Positions 1 to 6,980 of a stretch of 12,026 nt of DNA are shown here, in pieces. Under the pieces are notes generated by a model that did not search any database, was not told the origin of the DNA, and saw only the letters and a list, made by a program, of their open reading frames with translations. How positions within the stretch are numbered: position 1 is the stretch's first letter; each line of letters begins with the position of its first letter. A program made the position numbers and the translations under genes. The stretch is from Candidatus Zixiibacteriota bacterium (GTDB lineage: Bacteria > Zixibacteria > MSB-5A5 > GN15 > PGXB01): NCBI GenBank assembly GCA_030642025.1, contig DAOWOO010000014.1:1-12026 (forward strand), read 5' to 3'.

Positions 1-446
1 ATCTTCATACCCCGAAGGACGGTTTCCAGATCAGTATTGTAAAAGGCCGAATACCGGTGCTTGAGAATGACTTTCTCGCCGGGATGCGGTTCCAGCTCCG
101 GGTGGATTTCGCTTTCAGCAGTACCTTCCAGGCACATGCCGTCCCACCACCAACCCATGATTCCAACATCGGTGCCATCGGGGTGGTGCACATGCCGGGT
201 AAAAATCACCGGCCGTTTCAGTCGGCGGAATGATTCCAGCAGTTTTTTGACATTGGGAAGGATAGTTTCTCCGGCGCCCAGATAAGCAGGTGCATCCGGC
301 TGAAGAAAATAGTTCTGCATATCAATAACCAGAAGCACAGCCTTGCTGTGTTTTATTTTCAGATGATCCCGGTTCAGACGGGCTATCTCATCAAGCCACA
401 ACTGCGTTTTTTTACTCAGTGTTTTGGCAGTTACGTACGGTTCCAT
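1..446 (-). CDS. Isochorismatase-family cysteine hydrolase (3' end outside window)
   Basis: Partial gene: 148 codons from the ATG at 446 run off the window edge. After an N-terminal extension of about 35 residues, the fold begins with VLLVIDMQNYF, where D42 matches the family's catalytic Asp. K129 in ILKHRYSAF matches the catalytic Lys. The nucleophilic Cys would lie beyond position 1 and is not visible. Family members hydrolyse isochorismate, nicotinamide, N-carbamoyl compounds and similar amides or ethers, so the substrate cannot be named. The WWWDGMCLEG stretch at about 99-108 sits in the substrate-side region. No signal peptide is seen, so it is probably cytoplasmic. The gene starts 27 bp after the prolyl oligopeptidase stop on the same strand, with only a weak ribosome-binding site, which suggests co-transcription and perhaps coupling. 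Family assignment is secure; specificity is unknown. Confidence 0.85.
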   Translation of the reverse strand, partial: MEPYVTAKTLSKKTQLWLDEIARLNRDHLKIKHSKAVLLVIDMQNYFLQPDAPAYLGAGETILPNVKKLLESFRRLKRPVIFTRHVHHPDGTDVGIMGWWWDGMCLEGTAESEIHPELEPHPGEKVILKHRYSAFYNTDLETVLRGMK

Positions 447-473
447 ATTATTTTACGCCTCGATGCTTTTATA

Positions 474-2630
474 CTATTTTACCGGTTGCATACCGAAAAC
501 CCGGAAGAGGAAGGCATATTCATCGGCAACTTCTTCAATCACCTTATTAGTCGGTTTTCCACCTCCGTGTCCCGCTTTGGTTTCGATTCGAAGCAATATC
601 GGATTTTTTCCGGAATCGGCCGCCTGAAGTGCCGCCGCAAATTTCTTGGCGTGCGACGGGACAACCCGGTCGTCGGTATCGGCCGAGCTTATCAGGGTTG
701 CCGGATAGGTGACACCCTTTATGATATTATGATATGGCGACCAAGCGCGGATAAATTCAAAATGCTCCGGATTGGCCTCGGCATTTCCGTATTCGCCTAT
801 CCACCAGTGACCGCATCCGAGTTTATGGTAACGAAGCATATCGGTCAGCGGGACGGCGCAATTGACCGCCCCGAACAGGTCGGGTCTCTGCACCATGCAG
901 GCGGCCACCAAAAGTCCGCCGTTACTGCCGCCCTCAATGGCCAGCCGAGATGAACAGGTAAATTCGTTGTCAATCAGCCACTCGGCAGCGGCGATGAAAT
1001 CATCATAGACATTCTGTTTCTTTTCAAGCATTCCGGCCTGATGCCATTCTTCGCCGTACTCTCCCCCGCCCCGGAGACAGGCGACCGCGTAAACACCGCC
1101 GTTTTCCAGCCAGATCGTTCGTGCATTGGAAAAATATGGTGTCTGGCTGACCTGAAAGCCGCCGTAACCATATAAAATCGTCGGGTTGTTGGCGTCAAGC
1201 GGGATATCCTTTTTATAAGTCAGGAACATCGGGATTTTTGTCCCGTCTTTTGATTTATAGAAAACCTGCCGGGAAATATAAAGGCTCGGATCGAAATCAA
1301 TATCGGGAGTATAAAACAGGTTCAATTCATTCGATTCGAAATCATAGCGAAAAATAGTTGCAGGATATAGATACGAACTGAAACTGACAAATAACTCGGT
1401 GTCCTCACACTGCCCGGAAAGACCATATAACGAACCGATCGTGGGAAAATTTATCTCCTTTATAAAAGCCCCGTTAAGATCATAGAGCAATAGCCGGTTG
1501 TAGGCATCATGCATGAAAGAGATCACCAAATGGCCTCCGATTATCTTCACCCGATGAATGACATCGTTCTGCTCGGGCAATATCTCCCGCCAGTTTTCCG
1601 ATTCGGGATGGCTGATATCGACGGCAATTATTCTGCCCCGGGGAGCATCAAGGTCAGTCCTGAAATAGAAAACCGTTCCGATATTATTGATGAAGCGATA
1701 CCCGGCATCGGCTTTGTCAAGAAGTCTGACGAATTCGCCATCACTATCAACTTCCCGATAATAAAACCTGTTTTCTCTATCAGTTCCATGCCAGACATAG
1801 AGAACCAGATATTTGCCATCATCAGTCATTTCAGGTGCAAAACCCAGCGTTTTATCATCCGGCCTTTCATATACAAGAATATCTTCAGACTGCTCTGTTC
1901 CGAGAGTATGCCAGTAAACGCGATTATAATAGGTTCGATCCTCCGGTGCGATACTGTCCGGGTGGGGGTAACGATCATAGAAAAAGCCGGAATTGTCATG
2001 TTTCCAGGCGGCATCTCCACCGCGAAGCCATTTTATGGTTTCCGGATATTCCTCCCCGGTTTCAATATTACGGATTCGCAGACCGGTTCGGTCGCTGCCG
2101 CTTTGAGAAATACCATAAGCCAAAAGTGAGGCATCATGGCTGAACGAAGTCGACATGACCGCAACGGTTCCGTCTTCGCTGAGTGTGTTGGGATCGAGCA
2201 CGATTACCGGTTCGGCATCAAGCGATTCCTGCATATACAGCACCGCGTGATCCTGCAAACCGTCGTTCTTTTTGAAAAAGTACCTTCCCCCCTTTTTCTT
2301 CGGAGTGGTATAACGAACATAGTTTAAAAGAGAGATATACCGATTTTTTATTTTCTCCCTGACCGGGGTATTGACAAAATCAGCCGTCAATTTATTCTGA
2401 GCCGCCACCCAGGCAACGGTTTCATCGGAGTCGGCATCCTCCAGCCAGCGGTATGGGTCGGGTATTTTAACGCCGTGATACAGGTCGAATGCGTCTCCCG
2501 TATGAGCGGCAGGATAACTGATTTTATCAATATTATCCTGAGTTAACACGGGGGCATAAAATAGCAAAACAAATAGTGTCGAGGCTATTGCCACACGCCG
2601 GATGATAATTCTATCAGATTCGTGACTCAT
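474..2630 (-). CDS. Exported prolyl oligopeptidase (peptidase family S9A)
   Basis: A 718-residue serine peptidase, close to the usual 700-720 for the family, which cleaves short peptides after proline. Residues about 11-30 are hydrophobic after a basic stretch (IIIRR), so an N-terminal signal peptide and periplasmic location are likely. The N-terminal family motif DPYRWLED is at 58-65. Residues about 75-430 should form the seven-bladed propeller that restricts access to small peptides. The C-terminal alpha/beta hydrolase domain has the full triad: S569 in GGSNGG, D653 in DTDDRVVP and H688 in KAGHGGGKP. R655, two residues after the Asp, matches the substrate-carboxylate arginine of porcine enzyme. 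The ATG at 2630 follows AGGAG at an 8-nt spacing, supporting this start. The isochorismatase-family gene follows after 27 bp. The likely role is degradation of proline-containing peptides in the envelope; nothing looks broken. Confidence 0.95.
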   Translation of the reverse strand: MSHESDRIIIRRVAIASTLFVLLFYAPVLTQDNIDKISYPAAHTGDAFDLYHGVKIPDPYRWLEDADSDETVAWVAAQNKLTADFVNTPVREKIKNRYISLLNYVRYTTPKKKGGRYFFKKNDGLQDHAVLYMQESLDAEPVIVLDPNTLSEDGTVAVMSTSFSHDASLLAYGISQSGSDRTGLRIRNIETGEEYPETIKWLRGGDAAWKHDNSGFFYDRYPHPDSIAPEDRTYYNRVYWHTLGTEQSEDILVYERPDDKTLGFAPEMTDDGKYLVLYVWHGTDRENRFYYREVDSDGEFVRLLDKADAGYRFINNIGTVFYFRTDLDAPRGRIIAVDISHPESENWREILPEQNDVIHRVKIIGGHLVISFMHDAYNRLLLYDLNGAFIKEINFPTIGSLYGLSGQCEDTELFVSFSSYLYPATIFRYDFESNELNLFYTPDIDFDPSLYISRQVFYKSKDGTKIPMFLTYKKDIPLDANNPTILYGYGGFQVSQTPYFSNARTIWLENGGVYAVACLRGGGEYGEEWHQAGMLEKKQNVYDDFIAAAEWLIDNEFTCSSRLAIEGGSNGGLLVAACMVQRPDLFGAVNCAVPLTDMLRYHKLGCGHWWIGEYGNAEANPEHFEFIRAWSPYHNIIKGVTYPATLISSADTDDRVVPSHAKKFAAALQAADSGKNPILLRIETKAGHGGGKPTNKVIEEVADEYAFLFRVFGMQPVK

Positions 2631-2661
2631 CAGAGGTTCTCCTAATCAGAAATTTGAGTAA

Positions 2662-2687
2662 TTCATAAAAGGATAATACTTTATGAA
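2662..2687. repeat. 8-bp inverted repeat upstream of the prolyl oligopeptidase gene
   Basis: TTCATAAA and TTTATGAA are perfect inverted arms (2662-2669 and 2680-2687) around a 10-nt AT-rich loop. The element lies 32-57 bp upstream of the peptidase start and 35 bp after the stop of the small membrane protein gene. No T-run follows on either strand, so a simple intrinsic terminator is unlikely. It could be an operator or a 5'-UTR hairpin. AT-rich palindromes of this size also arise by chance. Confidence 0.35.
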
Positions 2688-2721
2688 ATCAAATGCAAAG
2701 GCATAAGATCCTGTTGAATCA

Positions 2722-3030
2722 TCAGTTTTTTATCAGCAGGACTATGACGAAAAGCGACACTGAGGCGGGCAGGGCAACTGAAAACGATATTGAAAGGAAA
2801 AAACTGGCAAAAAACGACAGGGCCACCGACGGCAAAATTACAATTCGAATAAGCTTGAAGATTATGTTAATCAGACTTTGTATAATTAATACGGCGATAG
2901 TCACAACGAGAATTATTGCGGCAATGCTTCCCCCGGCGCCAAAATCCTCCGATATCATGTCTTTCAAAGCAGTCAATCCGTCAGGAATATGACCCAGGAT
3001 GCCTTCAAGTAATTGAAGCAAATCACTCAT
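2722..3030 (-). CDS. Small two-helix membrane protein of unknown function
   Basis: A 102-residue protein that I do not recognise. Residues about 1-32 (MSDLLQLLEGILGH...) look amphipathic and slightly acidic. Two long hydrophobic segments follow, about 36-62 (IAAIILVVTIAVLIIQ...) and 66-100 (IVILPSVALSFF...), and the protein ends in KN. The topology resembles a small integral membrane protein with a cytoplasmic or periplasmic N-terminal helix. I chose the ATG at 3030. An in-frame TTG at 3093 would add 21 residues, but it lacks a Shine-Dalgarno sequence and overlaps a consensus -10 box whose transcript would start downstream of it. The chosen ATG also has only a weak ribosome-binding site. The gene stands between the damaged STAS gene and the peptidase, separated from both by hairpins, so its neighbours give no clear functional hint. 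Confidence 0.6.
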   Translation of the reverse strand: MSDLLQLLEGILGHIPDGLTALKDMISEDFGAGGSIAAIILVVTIAVLIIQSLINIIFKLIRIVILPSVALSFFASFFLSISFSVALPASVSLFVIVLLIKN

Positions 3031-3050
3031 AGAACACCATTTTTTCACGG

Positions 3051-3070
3051 TTTCAACCGAATGGTTGAAA
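3051..3070. repeat. 8-bp hairpin or operator just upstream of the small membrane protein
   Basis: TTTCAACC (3051-3058) and GGTTGAAA (3063-3070) form a perfect inverted repeat with a GAAT loop. It ends 21 bp before the chosen ATG at 3030 and would fall about 16-35 nt into a transcript started from the TATAAT at 3093-3098. That position fits a repressor operator or a 5'-UTR hairpin. No T-run follows, so it is not a normal terminator. Confidence 0.4.
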
Positions 3071-3092
3071 TCAGAGTTACCCTGTTTGTACA

Positions 3093-3098
3093 ATTATA
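3093..3098 (-). promoter_or_regulatory. Consensus -10 box, possible promoter of the small membrane protein
   Basis: On the minus strand the sequence reads TATAAT, a perfect sigma70-type -10 hexamer in an AT-rich stretch. No good -35 hexamer lies 16-18 bp upstream; TTGAAG is present but only 13 bp away. The predicted start near 3086 lies upstream of the chosen ATG at 3030 and upstream of the 3051-3070 hairpin. The call is tentative because the region is AT-rich. Confidence 0.3.
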
Positions 3099-3170
3099 AG
3101 TTAAATTATTACTTCAAGGCTGTCCACTATAAAAGTGAAGTCGGACCAAAAATATGTATCTATGATGTAA

Positions 3171-3197
3171 GGCGTTAATATACAGAACAATAACGCC
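3171..3197. repeat. 7-bp inverted repeat downstream of the STAS gene
   Basis: GGCGTTA (3171-3177) and TAACGCC (3191-3197) pair perfectly around a 13-nt loop. In minus-strand transcription this hairpin lies 20 bp past the restored stop codon of the STAS gene (3217). It could stabilise or end that transcript, but there is no T-tract, so a Rho-independent terminator is not well supported. Confidence 0.35.
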
Positions 3198-3216
3198 AAT
3201 CAGGTAAATGCCAGCT

Positions 3217-3539
3217 TTAAGCTCTGCGAAGGCTATTGACCGCCTCGGCCACAGAATTGAAGCATTTGAAGAGGGTGCATACATGGGTCACTTCAAAATA
3301 TCAATCACTTTGTCACACATCCCGGCCATTCTCAGATCACCGTTATTTTTCCGAAGGGTTTCCCGTCCGGTCATGCATATTCCCACGCGGCGCGAGTTGG
3401 TCCACTCGACATTGACCAGCCCCTTTTCAACAAAACTGTCAATCATATTGATGATCTTTAAATCCTCGGACTCGCCCATCAGTCGGCCGCAAAGCTCGAG
3501 GATACCAACCCCGTTTTCCTCTCTGAACTTATGTTTCAT
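3217..3539 (-). pseudogene. STAS-domain (anti-sigma-factor antagonist-like) gene, frameshifted
   Basis: From the ATG at 3539 (GGGGA 5 nt upstream) the reading frame gives 83 residues and stops at TGA 3288-3290. The protein resembles SpoIIAA/STAS antagonists: an initial strand ending in ILELCGRLMG, the switch loop WTNSRRVG holding the Ser at the usual phosphorylation position, and GDLRMAGMCDKVIDIL. The frame ends exactly where the family's last helices should begin. In the -1 frame the missing end is present from GTG 3291-3289 to TAA 3217: VTHVCTLFKCFNSVAEAVNS and so on, 24 residues. One missing base at about 3291 (AAGTGACC for an expected AAGGTGACC) would explain this. In addition, KGLVNVEWTNS lacks about 7 residues compared with typical members, removing the core VxxDL strand. 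No canonical slippery heptamer is visible. A real pseudogene or a sequencing error are both possible for the frameshift. Confidence 0.75.
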
Positions 3540-3581
3540 TCCGGTCCCCAAGTTTGAGATTAACAGGATAAATTAAATCAT

Positions 3582-3610
3582 AATTTCGCAGAATATACTT
3601 GAATTGTCAA
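3582..3610 (-). promoter_or_regulatory. Possible promoter for the STAS gene
   Basis: On the minus strand a perfect TTGACA (3605-3610) is followed after 17 bp by GAAATT (3582-3587), a weak -10 preceded by TGC as in extended -10 promoters. It lies in the 112-bp gap between the PAS protein gene and the STAS gene, about 43 bp upstream of the ATG. It suggests the STAS gene could be transcribed on its own. Confidence 0.3.
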
Positions 3611-3651
3611 CATTGTAGATATTAAAGGAGTGCAAGAGAAATTATTGCGGA

Positions 3652-4650
3652 CTATGCCCGACTGGCTTCTTCGCTTTGGAGATATTCACTTTTATGACGT
3701 CCGGTAATATCGCGGATAATGGCGACAACCTCATCGCCGTTGCATGCCGTCATCCTTGACTCGTACTGACGCATCTCATCATTAATCTCAAGTTGATATT
3801 CAAACACTTGAATTTCGCGAGTTGCCAGGGCTTGTTTAATATGTGTTAATACCTGATCGGCAATATACGAAGGCATAACATTTACGATTTTTACGCCGAT
3901 AAAATTCTCTTCGGGAAGAACAAGATCTTTTTTGGCGCCCTTATAACTTAGAAAAGTGCCGTTTCGGTCAAGCTGGAAAACCATATCAGGAATGGCGTTT
4001 AAAATGGCCCTTGTTTTCGCCTCGCTTTTAAGGAGTCTTTCCTCGGCGAGTTTCCGCTCGGTAATATCCCGCACCAGCCCCTGGATCACTTTGCCGCCTC
4101 CAAGATCGATTACACTTGCCGAAAGCTCAGCGGAAAAAACAGTGGCGTCCTTTCTTACGAAGTCAAGCTCCAAATTGACCGCTCCTTCCCTCTGGATAGC
4201 ATCAAAGGCCTTCCTGCTGTCCGGCAAAACCGACGCAGGGTGTAACTGCAAAACTTTCATAGACAACATCTCGGTCCGGCCGTACCCGAAAAGTTCAGCC
4301 GCCTTGTTATTGACATCTATCATATTGCCGCTCAGATCATGAATAAATATCGCCTCATTGGACAGGTGAAACAGGCTGCTGAATTTTCTTTCGCTTTCCC
4401 GCAAAGCCTCCACTGCCCTTTTGCGTTTTGAGAGTATTGACTGAATGAAACTACTGGATGAAATCAGGATAAATGATACTAAAGTGCGTATCCATATTGA
4501 AGTTGATGATGGAGAAAATACCTGATCGGCAAAATTACTCTCTTGAAATAAAAATGCATGCACCGCCGCATCAAGTGCCCAGAATGCAGCACAGAGACCA
4601 AGTCCGATCCAGATAATGTTACCTTCAATTTTGCTCAAAACAGTATTCAT
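3652..4650 (-). CDS. Membrane-anchored tandem PAS sensor protein without output domain
   Basis: A 332-residue protein from the ATG at 4650. Two hydrophobic helices, about 12-35 and 52-73, bracket a short loop that is probably periplasmic, and a basic linker (SKRKRAVEALRESERKF) follows. PAS 1 spans about 84-205, containing the typical AIFIHDLSGNMIDVN and ending in the PAC motif VRDITERK. PAS 2 spans about 208-322, with DMVFQLDRNGTFL and ending IIRDITGRHK. The protein stops 10 residues later (stop at 3652-3654). No histidine kinase, GGDEF, EAL or methyl-accepting domain is present, and none appears in the other minus-strand frames just downstream. It may act by protein contact, or it may be a truncated kinase. 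An in-frame TTG at 4659 is an alternative start; neither has a clear ribosome-binding site. The ATG overlaps the stop of a small upstream ORF. The ligand cannot be predicted. Confidence 0.85.
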   Translation of the reverse strand: MNTVLSKIEGNIIWIGLGLCAAFWALDAAVHAFLFQESNFADQVFSPSSTSIWIRTLVSFILISSSSFIQSILSKRKRAVEALRESERKFSSLFHLSNEAIFIHDLSGNMIDVNNKAAELFGYGRTEMLSMKVLQLHPASVLPDSRKAFDAIQREGAVNLELDFVRKDATVFSAELSASVIDLGGGKVIQGLVRDITERKLAEERLLKSEAKTRAILNAIPDMVFQLDRNGTFLSYKGAKKDLVLPEENFIGVKIVNVMPSYIADQVLTHIKQALATREIQVFEYQLEINDEMRQYESRMTACNGDEVVAIIRDITGRHKSEYLQSEEASRA

Positions 4651-4772
4651 AATAGACAAAAGCTTTCGTCTGCGTATAATGTCCTGACAAAGGTGTCGAT
4701 TTTGCCAGTTATCAAATGGCAGACTTCAAAAATGCTTTCCCTGCTTATATTATCGGCTGTTTCAATAGACAT
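4647..4772 (-). CDS. Possible 41-residue leader ORF overlapping the PAS gene start
   Basis: An ATG at 4772 opens 41 codons (MSIETADNISRESIF...ESFCLL) that end at TGA 4649-4647. This stop shares an ATGA overlap with the ATG of the PAS protein gene. The ORF fills most of the 139-bp gap behind the acyl-CoA dehydrogenase gene. I see no ribosome-binding site before its ATG, no hydrophobic segment and no family resemblance. The overlap, and the poor ribosome-binding site of the PAS gene, are the only arguments for a translationally coupled leader peptide. A chance ORF of this length is quite possible. Confidence 0.25.
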   Translation of the reverse strand: MSIETADNISRESIFEVCHLITGKIDTFVRTLYADESFCLL

Positions 4773-4789
4773 ATTTACATTTTGGCGAA

Positions 4790-5995
4790 TCAGCCGGAAT
4801 AAGGCCATGGCGGCAGATCGATTCGGCGCGGTTTGTCCTTTCGATACCCCAGCGCATAGTCGGCCTGCATCAATTTATGAATCTCCCGTGTTCCCTCATA
4901 TATGGACGCTCCCTTGCAGTTGCGGTAATATCTTTCCACCGGGTATTCATCGGAGAATCCGTAGGCACCATGAACCTGGACAGCATCAGTCGATGCCTTC
5001 TCCGCTTCCCGGCAGGCAATCCATTTGGCCAGCGAGGTTTCTCTGGTGGCACGAATACCGGCGTTGCGCATCCACCCGGCTTTAAGCCACAGAAGTCTTG
5101 AATATTCATACCCTGCGGCCATTCCGGCAATCATCTCCTTGACCAACTGATGCCCGGCAATCGGAACATCAAAAGCGCTGCGAACCAGGGAGTATTCAAC
5201 ACTGGCATCCAAGCAGGCTTTGATAAGCCCGGTCGACCCGGAAGCCACGGTATATCGCCCCTGTTCGAGACAGAACATGGCGATGCCGAACCCCTCACCT
5301 TCGTTGCCGAGAAGATTCTCCGCGGGAACTTCGGTATCTTGCATTGAAATCCAGCCGGTGTTCCCGGCGCGGATACCCAGCTTGCCGTGGATGGTTCCGG
5401 TGGTCACACCCGGAAAGAACCGCTCAACAATAAAACCTGAAATCCCGCTGTGGTCGCGTTTCCGCTTTTTCTCAAGATCAGTCCAGGCAAATATCAGGAA
5501 ATTGTCAGCCACATCGGCCAGGCTGATCCACATCTTCTCACCATTGAGAATATACTTGTCACCCTTGCGCACGGCAGTGGTCTGAAGACCAACGGCATCG
5601 GAACCTGCGTTCGGTTCGGTTAGTCCGTAAGTCCCAATTTTCTCGCCCTTCGTCTGGGGAACAAGATATTTCTCTTTCTGATAATCAGTTCCCCACGAAA
5701 GCAGGGTCAGGGAGTTGAGACCGATATGAACCGAAAGAATAACGCGGGCTGATGTGTCACCATATTCCAGTTCCTCGCAGGCCAGACCAAGTGATATATA
5801 ATCCATACCGGTGCCGCCGTATTTTTCAGGGATACATATTCCGAGAATATCGGCCTCCGCCATTTTTTTAAGAATAGATCCATCAAAATGCTCGTTCCGG
5901 TCGTTTTCCCGGATATCCGGTATGATATATTTTGCCGCAAAATCGCGGCATAGTTCCTGAACCGAAAGATGGTCATCGGTAAATTCAAAATTCAT
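4790..5995 (-). CDS. Acyl-CoA dehydrogenase (FAD flavoprotein)
   Basis: A 401-residue cytoplasmic enzyme of the usual length for the family, which introduces the alpha,beta double bond of acyl-CoA esters and passes electrons to electron-transfer flavoprotein. The all-alpha N-terminal domain is about 1-115. The flavin/substrate signature YGLTEPNAGSDA lies at 123-134, with MWISLADVADNFLIFA following at 155-170 in the middle beta domain. The C-terminal helical domain holds E367 in IYEGTREIH, the position of the catalytic base in most short-chain and medium-chain enzymes. VHGAYGFSDEYPVERYYR just before it is also typical. The chain-length or branched-chain specificity cannot be decided by eye. 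The ATG at 5995 is preceded by GGGAG at 5 nt. A sigma70-like promoter at 6034-6062 suggests it starts its own transcript. No ETF or thiolase genes are adjacent here. Confidence 0.95.
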   Translation of the reverse strand: MNFEFTDDHLSVQELCRDFAAKYIIPDIRENDRNEHFDGSILKKMAEADILGICIPEKYGGTGMDYISLGLACEELEYGDTSARVILSVHIGLNSLTLLSWGTDYQKEKYLVPQTKGEKIGTYGLTEPNAGSDAVGLQTTAVRKGDKYILNGEKMWISLADVADNFLIFAWTDLEKKRKRDHSGISGFIVERFFPGVTTGTIHGKLGIRAGNTGWISMQDTEVPAENLLGNEGEGFGIAMFCLEQGRYTVASGSTGLIKACLDASVEYSLVRSAFDVPIAGHQLVKEMIAGMAAGYEYSRLLWLKAGWMRNAGIRATRETSLAKWIACREAEKASTDAVQVHGAYGFSDEYPVERYYRNCKGASIYEGTREIHKLMQADYALGYRKDKPRRIDLPPWPYSG

Positions 5996-6033
5996 GTATG
6001 CTCCCGATGTTATATTTCCATACTACATTATTT

Positions 6034-6062
6034 ATCATAACGGCCCGATATCTCATATCCAA
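6034..6062 (-). promoter_or_regulatory. Likely promoter of the acyl-CoA dehydrogenase gene
   Basis: On the minus strand TTGGAT (6057-6062) is followed by exactly 17 bp and TATGAT (6034-6039, 5 of 6 to consensus). The predicted start is near 6027, giving a leader of about 30 nt to the ATG at 5995. A short palindrome GATAT-GAG-ATATC lies within the spacer (about 6047-6059) and could be an operator. Confidence 0.45.
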
Positions 6063-6099
6063 GGCCAAAGCATCAGACCATAATCCTGATAAAACACAC

Positions 6100-6933
6100 C
6101 TAAAGTATCACATTAACAATAGCATATAATGCTCCGGCAGACAGCGAGCTAATCAGATTGACCATATCATTATCGAAAAATCTGACGCCCCTGATAAGTT
6201 GATTGTGGCGTTCTCCGGATATTGGCCTCTCGGTAATTCTGTCTGTTTCACCACACCTGAATTGTCTCTGAATTGTAGCGCCGAGAATTGAGTCAATCAA
6301 AGAACCGCCAAAACCGGCCAGTGATGCTGTAATCCAGAAAAAAGGTGACAACGAAACATCACCACTTATCCATAACACCACCGGGATTGCAGATAAGGCG
6401 GCCAATATTGAACCAAGCAGAGAAGCGGCCGTTCCCAGAATGGTCACGCCTCCTGACTGTCCCGACTCGACCCTGCCGAATGTTACTATTGAAACCGGCT
6501 TTGATCGACTTAAAGTCCCAATTTCAGTGGCCCAGGTATCTGCCGTTGCCTCACAGACCGCGGCCAAATATACAAAGAGCCACAGGTTCTCTTGTGAAAC
6601 TGTGAATATTATCACAGTCATTGCCGCCGCTCCCCCGTTGGCGAGGACTTGCCTTATATCACGCGGGCCGGATTTATCGGCCAGTTTCATCGAGTATTCT
6701 TTAGATTGGTGTTTAATCTGAGACAAAAGACTGGATGACACGAAGAAAAAAATGAGCGGCACGGCAAAGACTATCCCCCCGAGGCCGAAAATAATTGTTC
6801 CGATTATAATCATCCCGATCGAACCGCTAATGGTAAGAGCCTTTAGCCGGTATGACAAAACAGCCATTAAAAACGCTATTCCCAGACCTGCCGCAATCTG
6901 GATCGGATTTAGGATATGCGTTTCCATTGCCAT
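6100..6933 (-). CDS. DUF92 (TMEM19/VTE6-like) integral membrane protein
   Basis: A 277-residue polytopic membrane protein from the ATG at 6933, typical in length for DUF92. Conserved blocks are GPRDIRQVLANGG at about 89-101, ATADTWATEIGTLS at 129-142, then SGQSGGVTILG at about 157-167, GFGGSLIDSILGATIQ at 207-222 and a final NDMVN near 255. About six or seven hydrophobic segments separate them. The family includes plant VTE6, reported as a phytyl-phosphate kinase, and human TMEM19, so an isoprenoid-phosphate role is a reasonable hypothesis but is not shown here. The start is uncertain: an in-frame GTG at 6942 and ATG at 6927 are alternatives and none has a clear Shine-Dalgarno sequence. The gene is divergent from hppA. 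A perfect TGTGA-N6-TCACA palindrome lies within its coding sequence at 6601-6616. Confidence 0.88.
   Translation of the reverse strand: MAMETHILNPIQIAAGLGIAFLMAVLSYRLKALTISGSIGMIIIGTIIFGLGGIVFAVPLIFFFVSSSLLSQIKHQSKEYSMKLADKSGPRDIRQVLANGGAAAMTVIIFTVSQENLWLFVYLAAVCEATADTWATEIGTLSRSKPVSIVTFGRVESGQSGGVTILGTAASLLGSILAALSAIPVVLWISGDVSLSPFFWITASLAGFGGSLIDSILGATIQRQFRCGETDRITERPISGERHNQLIRGVRFFDNDMVNLISSLSAGALYAIVNVIL
6601..6616. promoter_or_regulatory. Perfect CRP-type palindrome inside the DUF92 gene
   Basis: TGTGAATATTATCACA matches the CRP core TGTGA-N6-TCACA exactly, and the flanking C and G extend the palindrome to 18 bp. It lies in codons for the hydrophobic VIIFTV segment, so codon content alone could have produced it. 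It is listed because a second perfect copy lies in the intergenic region about 400 bp away. Confidence 0.3.
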
Positions 6934-6980
6934 AAAATACACTTTAATCGCGCCAATATCATTAAAAATAACGGCCCGTC

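Noticed and set aside
348..953. A 201-codon plus-strand open frame
   Set aside because: It crosses two well-supported minus-strand genes and encodes nothing recognisable.
1509..2129. A 206-codon plus-strand open frame inside the prolyl oligopeptidase gene
   Set aside because: It is antisense to a well-supported gene, with no ribosome-binding site and no family resemblance.
3031..3093. N-terminal extension of the small membrane protein from TTG at 3093
   Set aside because: It has no ribosome-binding site, overlaps the TATAAT box, and the hairpin arms would be coding.
3285..3303. Programmed -1 frameshifting to make the full STAS protein
   Set aside because: The overlap window ATATTTTGAAGTGA has no X-XXY-YYZ slippery heptamer in the zero frame, and the second lesion in the same gene favours decay or error. 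Not fully excluded.
3208..3576. A 122-codon plus-strand open frame
   Set aside because: It is antisense to the STAS sequence, whose homology explains this DNA, including the frameshifted tail.
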